Assembly: GCA_037189785.1 (NCBI GenBank)
Contig: JBBCIP010000205.1
Location: 1 to 17,925 of the forward strand
Origin: Govanella sp037189785
GTDB lineage: Bacteria; Pseudomonadota; Alphaproteobacteria; Sphingomonadales; Govanellaceae
Direction: 5' to 3'
Length of the DNA stretch: 17,925 nucleotides
The position numbers were made by a program, and so were the translations under genes. The notes under the pieces are model-generated. The model was not told the origin of the DNA. It made no database searches and worked only from the letters and a program-made list of their open reading frames with translations. Shown one piece after another: positions 7,248 through 14,185 of this stretch (within the stretch, counting starts at the first letter, position 1; each line of letters begins with the position of its first letter).

Positions 7248-8255
7248 TCAGCCCGTTATTGCTGAGCGTCGATAGTCTTGAGGTGTAATCCCCGTCCATC
7301 TTGTGAAGGCACGAGAAAAGTTACTATGCTCAGAATATCCAAGCTTCAATGCAATTTCTGAGAGCGACATAGTCTTATCTTTCCGGATTTCAAAGATCGC
7401 GGCACGCACACGGCACTGATCAAGTATCTCTTGATAAGAAATATTTTCCACATTGAGTTTGCGACGAAGCGTTCGACTTGAAACACCCAGTTTGTTGGCC
7501 GCTTCATCTTGACTAGGCAAACCATCAAGCATTTCACCATAGATCAATTGGCGCACACGATTTGACATCGGCATTGACTGACGCTTTCGAACAAGCTCTT
7601 TGATTAAGTCGCTATAGAGAGACGTGTTTGCGACCGCCATAAGCTCTAACCGACTATTCAGCGCAGATGTAGGAAAACGGATGCTATTGGATTGTCCACC
7701 ATAGATCGTTTTCGCGTGTACGATCTTACTTAAATCTGAAGCAACCATTTCTTGGCTGGCTTCCACCGTTATTTCGACTTGCTCCCAAACACTATGGCTG
7801 GCATTGCGAAGCAGTGTGGAAAAGATACCCAAAGAATATAAAGCATCATGATGGCGTGGCCATATATCAGGATCTAAAATCTTATAATGGAGCCAGGTCC
7901 ATTGTTCCTCGATTTCCAACTGCAAACTGGTGGCATCTTGCACCAAAGGATACATCTCAGACAGTCGGGAAAGAGCCATGCCAAGAGTCTTTGACCCACA
8001 GATCATCTGGCCAAAACTACCACTGCCCATGGATTTCGCGGCTAAACCAATGGTCCAAGCCAAGCCACAGCCAGGATTAACCGAACCTAATTTTTCAAGT
8101 AACCGAACAAATTTTTCAAGGGTTAAAGCATTGGCGCTTTGTGGTGAAACATCTTGGCCAGCATCAATGACACTCAACAAGTCAAGATCGCCCTGTTGCC
8201 TCATAACGTCGTGCCAATCAGCCAATCCAGCAACACTAATATGAGCCGAATTCAT
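7248..8255 (-). CDS. AraC-family transcriptional regulator with Arabinose_bd-type N-terminal domain
   Basis: 335 residues, standard for the OruR/ArgR-like branch. Residues about 15-210 form the ligand-sensing domain of the PF12625 type (ending near ELMAVANTSL); residues about 230-332 form the DNA-binding domain with two helix-turn-helix units: first about 247-268 (SQDEAANKLGVSSRTLRRKL), second about 297-318, followed by the family signature GYSEHSNFSRAFTRWTGITPQDYR. It is a cytoplasmic regulator that in this branch normally activates nearby catabolic genes when its inducer binds. It lies between cassettes A and B, tail to tail with the MFS gene, and is the only regulator seen, so it is the prime candidate for controlling the locus (inference). 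An inverted repeat at 8298-8323 overlaps its likely promoter, suggesting autoregulation. The ribosome site before ATG 8255 is weak (GGGTAG, 7 bases upstream). Inducer unknown. Confidence 0.92.
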   Translation of the reverse strand: MNSAHISVAGLADWHDVMRQQGDLDLLSVIDAGQDVSPQSANALTLEKFVRLLEKLGSVNPGCGLAWTIGLAAKSMGSGSFGQMICGSKTLGMALSRLSEMYPLVQDATSLQLEIEEQWTWLHYKILDPDIWPRHHDALYSLGIFSTLLRNASHSVWEQVEITVEASQEMVASDLSKIVHAKTIYGGQSNSIRFPTSALNSRLELMAVANTSLYSDLIKELVRKRQSMPMSNRVRQLIYGEMLDGLPSQDEAANKLGVSSRTLRRKLNVENISYQEILDQCRVRAAIFEIRKDKTMSLSEIALKLGYSEHSNFSRAFTRWTGITPQDYRRSAITG

Positions 8256-8297
8256 ATTATTCTACCCGAAGAAACCTCAGCCATACGATACAAGGCC

Positions 8298-8323
8298 AAA
8301 CTACACCACATTCAATGTAGTTT
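8298..8323. promoter_or_regulatory. Probable operator: AAACTACA-N10-TGTAGTTT upstream of the AraC gene
   Basis: Eight-base perfect arms, 43 bases before the AraC start codon; a second, offset symmetry ACATT-C-AATGT (8308-8318) lies inside it. On the minus strand the repeat begins within a TTGAAA hexamer (8326-8321) and ends at a TAGTTT 17 bases later, so it would cover the spacer of a sigma-70-like promoter. The dyad is seen; control by the AraC protein itself is inferred, since this family more often binds direct repeats. Confidence 0.45.
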
Positions 8324-8356
8324 CAACAAAAACTATTTTGTAAGCTTTGCACTATA

Positions 8357-8379
8357 TGTGCCGCATGTCTAAAGGCACA
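8357..8379. repeat. Inverted repeat TGTGCC-N11-GGCACA in the MBL-AraC spacer
   Basis: Perfect 6-base arms at 8357-8362 and 8374-8379. It lies after the MBL gene and before the AraC promoter region on the minus strand. There is no T-run after it, so it is not a classical terminator; it could be an upstream regulator site or chance. Confidence 0.3.
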
Positions 8380-8460
8380 CGAATTATATCCGACAAAAAA
8401 CGCCCAAAAAGTAGAAAAGGGTATTAAATAAACCTCGATAAAATCGAACTCTATTCGCCG

Positions 8461-9342
8461 CTATTGCTTAGCACCATTATATAATATGTCCAGCATTCGA
8501 TCGGCAGTTATAAAGAACTTACCCCATGTATCCATATAATCCGCCAATGGATTTAATGATTTAATCTGATCAAGATTTTTACCCTCCGCCATCAATTTCG
8601 CCACTCTAGCTTGGATATCCTTTAACATTGCTAAGGCTGTCTGAATATCTTCCTTATTTGCTAATGGTCCGTGGCCAGCGATGATTTTTGTATTCGGGCC
8701 ACTCATCTCAAGCAATTTTTCAAGACCAGCTATGAAACCAGCAATATTCCCACCAGAATCAAGATCGATGAACGGAAAATATCCATTCCATAGAATATCA
8801 CCGGCGTGGATTACATCTGCCGCTGGGAAGTGAATAATGGCATCACCATCGGTATGCGCAACACCAGGATGGAAAATTTGAATATCATGGCCATTGTAAC
8901 GAAAGGTCATGGCATCGGAGAACGTCAGAATCGGCAAAGCCCCCTTTGGCGATTGTTGGGGCCCTGGGGCAGCCATCCGCTTATAAGCGTTTTCATGCGC
9001 CAGGACAGTCGCCTTGGCCCCCAGTTTTTCATTGCCGCCCGTATGGTCAAAATGCCAATGCGTATTGATAATGTAAGTAATCGGCTTATTCGTAAGCTTT
9101 TGGATAGCTGCAAGAATTTTGGGAACCAAAGGATCGAATTGGGTATCAATTAGGATCACCCCATCCTCGCCAACAGACAACCCGATGTTTCCCCCAAGAC
9201 CTTCCAGCATATAAAGGCCATTGCCTAAATCGGTCGTTTTCACCTCAATGGCAGCAAAATCAATTTCTTGTGCCGTAATTGCTGAAGCATAAAATAATGT
9301 GCTGAGCGAAATCAGCAGTGAGTAGAAGAAACGACCGATCAT
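8461..9342 (-). CDS. Exported MBL-fold metallo-hydrolase
   Basis: 293 residues. The N terminus (MIGRFFYSLLISLSTLFYAS, then AITAQ) is a Sec signal, so the mature enzyme is periplasmic. The zinc sites are complete: THWHFDH gives H95, H97, D99 and H100; H163 in VAHTDGD; D182 in HAGD; H224 in AGHG. This is a binuclear metallo-beta-lactamase-fold hydrolase; exported relatives include broad lactonase, esterase and beta-lactamase-like enzymes and the so-called quinoprotein relay system hydrolases that sit beside PQQ dehydrogenases. It follows the lipoprotein PQQ dehydrogenase by 30 bases and has a strong AGGAG 8 bases before ATG 9342, so the two form one transcript. A role cutting the oxidised product (lactone, ester) in the periplasm is inferred. 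It lacks specific signs of a true beta-lactamase; substrate unknown. Confidence 0.9.
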   Translation of the reverse strand: MIGRFFYSLLISLSTLFYASAITAQEIDFAAIEVKTTDLGNGLYMLEGLGGNIGLSVGEDGVILIDTQFDPLVPKILAAIQKLTNKPITYIINTHWHFDHTGGNEKLGAKATVLAHENAYKRMAAPGPQQSPKGALPILTFSDAMTFRYNGHDIQIFHPGVAHTDGDAIIHFPAADVIHAGDILWNGYFPFIDLDSGGNIAGFIAGLEKLLEMSGPNTKIIAGHGPLANKEDIQTALAMLKDIQARVAKLMAEGKNLDQIKSLNPLADYMDTWGKFFITADRMLDILYNGAKQ

Positions 9343-9372
9343 TAAAATCTCCTAATGTTAAACTGCCTACCA

Positions 9373-11358
9373 TTAATCCGCTAAACTAAATCCAACGATA
9401 GCATCGCTCATTTTAGTTTGAAAACCACCATGGCCTCCGGCTGCGACAACAACATATTGCCGCCCATTATACTTATAGGTCATGGGCGTTGCTGTCGCAG
9501 GTGCAGGAACAGATGCCTTCCAAACTTCTTTCCCTGTCTGAATATCATAGGCTCGAAACATATTATCCAAACTAGCACCGATAAAGACCAATCCCCCCTT
9601 GGTTATGATAGGGCCACCCTGATTGGGAGCTCCCCAAGATGACAGCGATTTGATCCAACCATTACCAAATGCAACCCGGCCAAATGGCTTCTTCCAAAGT
9701 GTTTCACCTGTTTTCATGTCGATCGCAGCCAAATACCCCCAGGGCGGCGGATTACACGGCGCGCCGAGTGATGATAACAAAACCTCACGCAATAGGATGT
9801 AAGGGGCGCCCTCCATATCAAATACATGAACACCAGGTTTGTTATGAACAGCAGGATCATAGTGCTCACGCGGCAGCAATTTAATAGAAGAAACCATGTT
9901 AGACGCATTCAGAACGGCAACACCTGTTTCTTCATCATAAGCAACGCCGCCCCAATTCGTGCCGCCCAAAAAGCTCGGATGCAAGATCGAACCTTGTTCG
10001 CTTGGTGGTGTATACAGGCCGTCATTCCGCAACTCGGCCAAACGCTCGCGGCATTGCTTTTTGTCGAAATACAGTAGTCCCCAGGCATCATCTGCTTTCA
10101 TCTGCTGGGATGTCACCGGTTCCGGCAAAGTTGGGAAAGGTTGGGTCGGCGAAGAGTATTCACCTTGAATGTCTGTTTGGGGCACCGGGCGATCTTCCAC
10201 AGGAAACAACGGTTTTCCTGTCACGCGATCCAGAACAAACAAAAAGCCCATTTTTGTTGGCTGTAACACAGCCGGGATAACTTTATCGTCCTTTTTGATG
10301 TCCGCCAAAACCGGCATCGCCGGTAAATCATAATCCCAGAGGTCATGCCGTACAGTCTGGTATGACCATATAAGCTGGCCAGTCAATGCATCCAAAACAA
10401 CGACTGCGTTGCCATGTGGAATAGGATCGGTGCGGTTAACACCATAGACATCAAAACTTGGACTCCCTGTAGGCAGAAAAACCCAGCCGCGGTCCATGTC
10501 TATAGATATCGGAGCCCAGGTGTTAGCGCCCCCGGTCTTGTCGCTCAGATGTTCAGGAATAGGATTCCAACTCCATATTTCCGCGCCCGTCCGTGCATCG
10601 AAAGCGCGAACAATGCCATCTAAAGAGTCTTTTTCACGATTGTCGAAAATTGTACCACCAACGATCACGACATTTTTATAAATGGCCGGTGGAGAGGACG
10701 CTGCAAGTTTGCCGTGCCCCTTATTATCCAATTTACTAAGGTCGATTTTCCCATTGTCCCCAAACTCAGGGCACAACTTTCCATTATCTGCGTCGACGGC
10801 TAACAACGTCGCATTGCCCATAGCTTGATATATGCGCTTGCCACAGAACTTCGATCGCTCGTCGGTATCTTCTGACTGCCAATATGAAACGCCTCGGCAA
10901 GTATGAGAACCATGAATAGTCCCGGTTAACGGCTTTTGCGGATCATAGGCCCATATTTCCTGACCTGATGCTGGATCGAGTGCAATAATTCGATTGAACG
11001 GCGTACACATATAAAGCTTATTATTTGCGAGGATCGGCGTAACTTGATAGTTGGTTGCATCAACTTCAGCCGTGCCTTTCGATATTTCACCGGTATGATA
11101 GGTCCAGGCTTGTTGGAGCTTGTGAACATTCTGAAGGTTGATCTGATCCAACTTGGAATATTTCGTGCCCGAGGCCGGCCCACCGTATGTTGGCCAATGC
11201 CCGTCCGGAGAATTGAGATCCTGGTTTTCTTCTAGTGTTTTTTTATTATCTTGAACAGATTGCGCATCATCAGATGCTTGGTCAGACTTATTTTCTGAAC
11301 ACGCCGCAGTCAGTAAAATGGCGCTTAATAACAGAGCACGATGAAGCATATTTTTCAT
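9373..11358 (-). CDS. Lipoprotein PQQ-dependent dehydrogenase (glucose/quinate/shikimate dehydrogenase class)
   Basis: 661 residues from ATG 11358 (667 if TTG 11376 is used). The signal peptide ends in a lipobox, LTAAC, with C20 as the probable lipidated residue; it is followed by a low-complexity linker rich in D, S, Q and N (about 21-50), as in membrane-tethered lipoproteins. The remaining residues form an eight-bladed PQQ propeller resembling the soluble half of membrane glucose dehydrogenase but without its five N-terminal membrane helices. Characteristic parts: TCRGVSYW (153-160), GSPSFDVYG with D303 as the probable catalytic aspartate, VRHDLWDYDLPAMPV (336-350), and GGTNWGGVAYDEETG near residue 480. 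No cytochrome c domain is present, so electrons must go to a separate cytochrome or to quinone. The lack of a good ribosome site at ATG 11358, with the truncated isochorismatase frame ending 14 bases upstream, points to translational coupling. Substrate: polyol, sugar or alicyclic alcohol, undetermined. Confidence 0.9.
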   Translation of the reverse strand: MKNMLHRALLLSAILLTAACSENKSDQASDDAQSVQDNKKTLEENQDLNSPDGHWPTYGGPASGTKYSKLDQINLQNVHKLQQAWTYHTGEISKGTAEVDATNYQVTPILANNKLYMCTPFNRIIALDPASGQEIWAYDPQKPLTGTIHGSHTCRGVSYWQSEDTDERSKFCGKRIYQAMGNATLLAVDADNGKLCPEFGDNGKIDLSKLDNKGHGKLAASSPPAIYKNVVIVGGTIFDNREKDSLDGIVRAFDARTGAEIWSWNPIPEHLSDKTGGANTWAPISIDMDRGWVFLPTGSPSFDVYGVNRTDPIPHGNAVVVLDALTGQLIWSYQTVRHDLWDYDLPAMPVLADIKKDDKVIPAVLQPTKMGFLFVLDRVTGKPLFPVEDRPVPQTDIQGEYSSPTQPFPTLPEPVTSQQMKADDAWGLLYFDKKQCRERLAELRNDGLYTPPSEQGSILHPSFLGGTNWGGVAYDEETGVAVLNASNMVSSIKLLPREHYDPAVHNKPGVHVFDMEGAPYILLREVLLSSLGAPCNPPPWGYLAAIDMKTGETLWKKPFGRVAFGNGWIKSLSSWGAPNQGGPIITKGGLVFIGASLDNMFRAYDIQTGKEVWKASVPAPATATPMTYKYNGRQYVVVAAGGHGGFQTKMSDAIVGFSLAD

Positions 11359-11372
11359 GATAAAGTCGTCAC

Positions 11373-11567
11373 TCAAGCAAGTTGAAAAAGACTGGAAAGA
11401 TTCGGATCTTCATGACGAACATGGACAATCAAGCCACCGATCGACCGAACACCCTCTAAAATGCAACATACATTATTCGCCACTTCATCCATGTCAACCA
11501 ATGGGCACTTACCGCCAGGAAAATATTCCTTTTGAATATCGATAAGAACCAAAGCGACTTTTGGCAT
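11373..11567 (-). pseudogene. Truncated isochorismatase/cysteine-hydrolase remnant (N-terminal 64 residues)
   Basis: The frame runs from ATG 11567 to TGA 11375-11373 and encodes 64 residues that match the N-terminal third of isochorismatase-like hydrolases: ALVLIDIQKEYFPGGKCPL (residues 5-23), then a helix, then GLIVHVRHEDPN (45-56). Intact members are about 180-200 residues. The first catalytic aspartate (in LIDIQ, D10) is present, but the catalytic lysine and nucleophilic cysteine, which lie further on, are missing, so it cannot be an active hydrolase. The next gene begins at once and no later part of the family is found in any frame, so a deletion rather than a frameshift is likely. It has a weak site (GTGGAA) before ATG and follows the EthD-like gene by 26 bases. 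It may still be translated and couple translation to the PQQ dehydrogenase. The lost enzyme would have cut an amide, imide or vinyl ether bond. Confidence 0.75.
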
Positions 11568-11593
11568 ATCTAATGTTCCACTACGTACGACTG

Positions 11594-12385
11594 TTAGTTC
11601 CGCAATGCATCATTAACTTTTCTATACATAATTGTTTTTTGGAATGAATCGATACCGGAACTATCACCAAAATCTGCAATATTTTCTGCAAAATTATTGA
11701 TGACGTCAGCGTCCGAAGCTCCATCCATTTCAAGCACGATCATGATTTTTGGAGTATATTTTTCCTCAATCATCACCACTCGGTGTAAATCATAGCGAGT
11801 TGCTTTGATCAAGCCTTTCATGTTTTCGAGCTTTGGTAAATATTGATCGATATACCATCTGTTAAAATCTTCCGTACTTGGCATATCCTTACAACAGTCA
11901 ATTTTTACCAACAATAAATATGATTTTTGTCCACCAGCGTTTAATTGCACTTGAGTGTTATCGATATCTATAACACGGCGACGATAATAAACGCGCTCTG
12001 TCACGTCGATGAGTTCTATAGAGCGTTTATTTTTTTCCATATTCCAACTGGCTAGCAACATATCGATGATGGTTTTATCGATATCGGGGCTATCAATATT
12101 ATATAACGCCAGATATTTCCCGCTAGGATCATGAAGAGCTGTTTTTAAGGCGCCATCGACTTCAACACTAACGCCTCGGCGGGCCCGCATAAATCCCGGT
12201 ACTTTCAATACGTCAGGAATGTCGATCTTGTCATACCAATAATTGAACTCGCCCTCTCTTTTTGGGTCAGTAATATTACTGACCACCATCATCAGCCATT
12301 CCCCTTCTGTTGCATCGGGCCGGGCATAATTTCCCCACAGCAAAAATGGAATGACTGCTAGAAATGAAAGACCCCATTTTTTCAT
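11594..12385 (-). CDS. Exported protein with two EthD-like dimeric alpha/beta-barrel domains, function unknown
   Basis: 263 residues from ATG 12385. Residues 1-22 (MKKWGLSFLAVIPFLLWGNY) look like a Sec signal or membrane anchor. Two similar halves follow, about 29-137 and 154-257. Each begins with a hydrophobic strand (WLMMVVSNI; SYLLLVKID), then a helix carrying the same pattern, EFNYWYDKIDIP (46-57) and DFNRWYIDQYLP (173-184), then a basic strand (GFMRARRG; GLIKATRY). This is the pattern of ferredoxin-like dimeric alpha/beta-barrel proteins such as EthD, normally single-domain and cytoplasmic; here it seems duplicated within one chain, so one molecule could form the whole barrel. A CC pair at 164-165 could be metal-binding or disulfide. 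No known catalytic set was recognised. It follows the amidohydrolase stop by 16 bases, so the two are tightly co-expressed. An accessory, binding or isomerase role in the same pathway is possible but unproven. Confidence 0.75.
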   Translation of the reverse strand: MKKWGLSFLAVIPFLLWGNYARPDATEGEWLMMVVSNITDPKREGEFNYWYDKIDIPDVLKVPGFMRARRGVSVEVDGALKTALHDPSGKYLALYNIDSPDIDKTIIDMLLASWNMEKNKRSIELIDVTERVYYRRRVIDIDNTQVQLNAGGQKSYLLLVKIDCCKDMPSTEDFNRWYIDQYLPKLENMKGLIKATRYDLHRVVMIEEKYTPKIMIVLEMDGASDADVINNFAENIADFGDSSGIDSFQKTIMYRKVNDALRN

Positions 12386-12399
12386 TCTAACAATCTCCC
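12386..12399 (-). promoter_or_regulatory. Ribosome binding site deciding the EthD-like gene start
   Basis: On the minus strand GGGAG (12399-12395) lies 9 bases before ATG 12385, right between the amidohydrolase stop and this start. It supports ATG 12385 over an upstream in-frame start at 12424, which would overlap the amidohydrolase gene and put 13 charged or polar residues before the signal peptide. Confidence 0.7.
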
Positions 12400-12401
12400 A
12401 A

Positions 12402-14099
12402 TTAATTCCCACCCTCATAAACAAGTTGACCTTCGATATAGGTCTGTAACACTTTAACTTTATGAATTTCTGTTGCGGGTATTTTGAATGGGTTGCGGTC
12501 CAGAACGATTAAATCAGCAAATTTATCTGCCTCAATCGTACCACGCTCTTTTTCTATTCCCATCTGTTTGGCGGCTTGTATTGAAAACATCGCAACTGAC
12601 TGCTCAAGAGTAATACCTTGCCCACCACCAAAAGAGTCACCGCCGCCTACAGGCTGCCGCGTTATACTTGTTTCAATTGCAAGCCATGGATCTGGCGACG
12701 GCACAACAGGCCAGTCAGACCCAGCGACAACAATTCCGCCCGCATCAATAGCATCCTTGATTGGCCAAACACGTTCTATCCTTTTTGCTCCGATAGCTTT
12801 GGTGATATCGTCATTGATCGGTGACGGATACCAAAGATAGGGGGAAAATTCGATTGTTGCGTTTAAAGCTTTAGCCCGCGGAATATCTTCCCGGGTAATG
12901 AATGTAGCGTGTCCAACTTGATGCCGTGGCCCGTTCATACCATTTTCTTTACGCGCGAACTCAATCGCGTCAAGTGAGGCACGCACGGCTGCATCACCTG
13001 CAGCATGGAACATTACTGTAAGGTTTTGCTTATCCCAACCACGAACAAGTTGATTCATTTCAGATGTATTGAATAACAACAAACCTTTTTCTGGAGCATT
13101 CGGCTGATGATCTTCATATGGTTCGACCATTGCACCCGTGTGGCTTTCAGTGGGAACTCCATCGGCAAAAACTTTGATGCAATCGGGCCGAAAATTCTTG
13201 CTCGCATACTCCTCGCGCTTTTCCAGCATCGTCGTGAAAGAGGCTTCAACCTTACCTGCCACACTATAAGCCATACAAGCTTTGACAACTTGTTTGAGGC
13301 CGCCCTTATCCGCCAAACTGCGGTAAGCCTCAAGTCCGTTCGATAACACCATGGCATCAAGCAAACCGACGATGCCATATGAAAGCATCAAATCCAGGCT
13401 TTTCTCAAGCGCAACCACATTGTCTTCAGCCGATGGTTGCGGAACATGCATCATGACCAATTGGCGCGCGGTCTCGCGTAACACGCCGGTCGGTTCTCCG
13501 CGGTTATCTCGTTCTATAATCCCGCCTTCAGGATTAACTGTTTCTTTTGTGATACCGGCAATTTTGAGCGCACGAGAATTGGCCCAAACGCTATGACCAC
13601 TGATATCAAACAACATCACCGGGTTATGAGGAGATGCGGTGTCGAGCGTCGCGCTGGTTATCGGCGTTGCTGCCATAGACGATGCCTGCCACTGCCCCCC
13701 TGTTACCCATTCACCCGGTTTTTTGGACTTTGTGCATTGAGCTACGATAGCAAGCAATGCATCAGCGTCGACACCTTGGGGAATTTTACACTCCCCTTCT
13801 TCGTCATTGCTGGCCATCATCGGATGAACATGCATATCATAAAGGCCCGGGAAAACTGTTTTTCCTTTTAAATCGTGTATTTTGGTCTGTGATGAAACAA
13901 GTTTTCTTATTTGTTGATCGTTTCCAGTTGCAATAATTTTTCCATTGCCAATTGCGACCGCAGAACGCCAACCAGATGGCGTGTAAACCTCACCATTCAC
14001 AAATGCCGTATCAACGACCGATTTCTCTTTTGCATAAACAAAAGGTGTGGCTGAAAGGAATACTGCGCCTGAGACAATAATGGATAACACAACCTTCAT
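12402..14099 (-). CDS. Exported YtcJ-like amidohydrolase (Amidohydro_3 family)
   Basis: 565 residues, the usual length. Residues 1-23 (MKVVLSIIVSGAVFLSATPF, cleavage near VYA) are a Sec signal, so it is periplasmic, unlike cytoplasmic YtcJ. The metal-binding barrel elements are in order: MHVHP (H90, H92) after strand 1; K309 in IKVFADG, the position of the carboxylated lysine in many members; H365 in FHAAGD; H397 in VGHATF; D462 in GSDWPV. The outer beta-sandwich is made from residues about 25-85 and the C-terminal 60, with DLIVLDRNPF and VYEGG as typical closing motifs. Such enzymes hydrolyse amide, carbamate or cyclic amide bonds; YtcJ-type members are mostly uncharacterised. It is the first enzyme gene after TonB receptor 2, 34 bases beyond the terminator T-run, with AAGGA about 12 bases before ATG. 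The next gene follows by 16 bases. Substrate unknown. Confidence 0.9.
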   Translation of the reverse strand: MKVVLSIIVSGAVFLSATPFVYAKEKSVVDTAFVNGEVYTPSGWRSAVAIGNGKIIATGNDQQIRKLVSSQTKIHDLKGKTVFPGLYDMHVHPMMASNDEEGECKIPQGVDADALLAIVAQCTKSKKPGEWVTGGQWQASSMAATPITSATLDTASPHNPVMLFDISGHSVWANSRALKIAGITKETVNPEGGIIERDNRGEPTGVLRETARQLVMMHVPQPSAEDNVVALEKSLDLMLSYGIVGLLDAMVLSNGLEAYRSLADKGGLKQVVKACMAYSVAGKVEASFTTMLEKREEYASKNFRPDCIKVFADGVPTESHTGAMVEPYEDHQPNAPEKGLLLFNTSEMNQLVRGWDKQNLTVMFHAAGDAAVRASLDAIEFARKENGMNGPRHQVGHATFITREDIPRAKALNATIEFSPYLWYPSPINDDITKAIGAKRIERVWPIKDAIDAGGIVVAGSDWPVVPSPDPWLAIETSITRQPVGGGDSFGGGQGITLEQSVAMFSIQAAKQMGIEKERGTIEADKFADLIVLDRNPFKIPATEIHKVKVLQTYIEGQLVYEGGN

Positions 14100-14133
14100 G
14101 ACCTACATTCCTTAACAGCATGCTCAACGACAA

Positions 14134-14173
14134 AAGATAAAAAAACTGGCCGCAGATTTAACCCCGCGGCCAG
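14134..14173 (-). terminator. Rho-independent terminator after TonB receptor 2
   Basis: On the minus strand CTGGCCGC (14173-14166) and GCGGCCAG (14153-14146) form a perfect 8-base GC-rich stem with a 12-base loop, followed by seven T and a further T-rich stretch (14145-14134). It begins 12 bases after the receptor stop. Only 34 bases remain before the amidohydrolase ATG, too few for a full promoter, so downstream genes probably depend on read-through. Confidence 0.92.
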
Positions 14174-14185
14174 AATAGGCGCATA

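Noticed and set aside
7238..7252. GCTGAAA-A-TTTCAGC palindrome at the AraC stop codon
   Set aside because: The one-base centre cannot form a hairpin loop without opening most of the stem, and it partly codes for protein; no independent support for a site.
8389..8421. CCC...GGGC pairing followed by TTTTTT on the minus strand after the MBL gene
   Set aside because: Only a three-base stem with a 13-base loop; the T-run alone is not enough for an intrinsic terminator.
8435..8447. Hairpin TCGAT-AAA-ATCGA just after the MBL stop as a terminator
   Set aside because: Short AT-rich stem and no continuous T-run directly after it on the minus strand; too weak to call.
11349..11567. Frameshift rather than deletion in the isochorismatase-like frame
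   Set aside because: No later family motif (catalytic Lys or Cys regions) is found in another frame; the next sequence is the dehydrogenase signal peptide.
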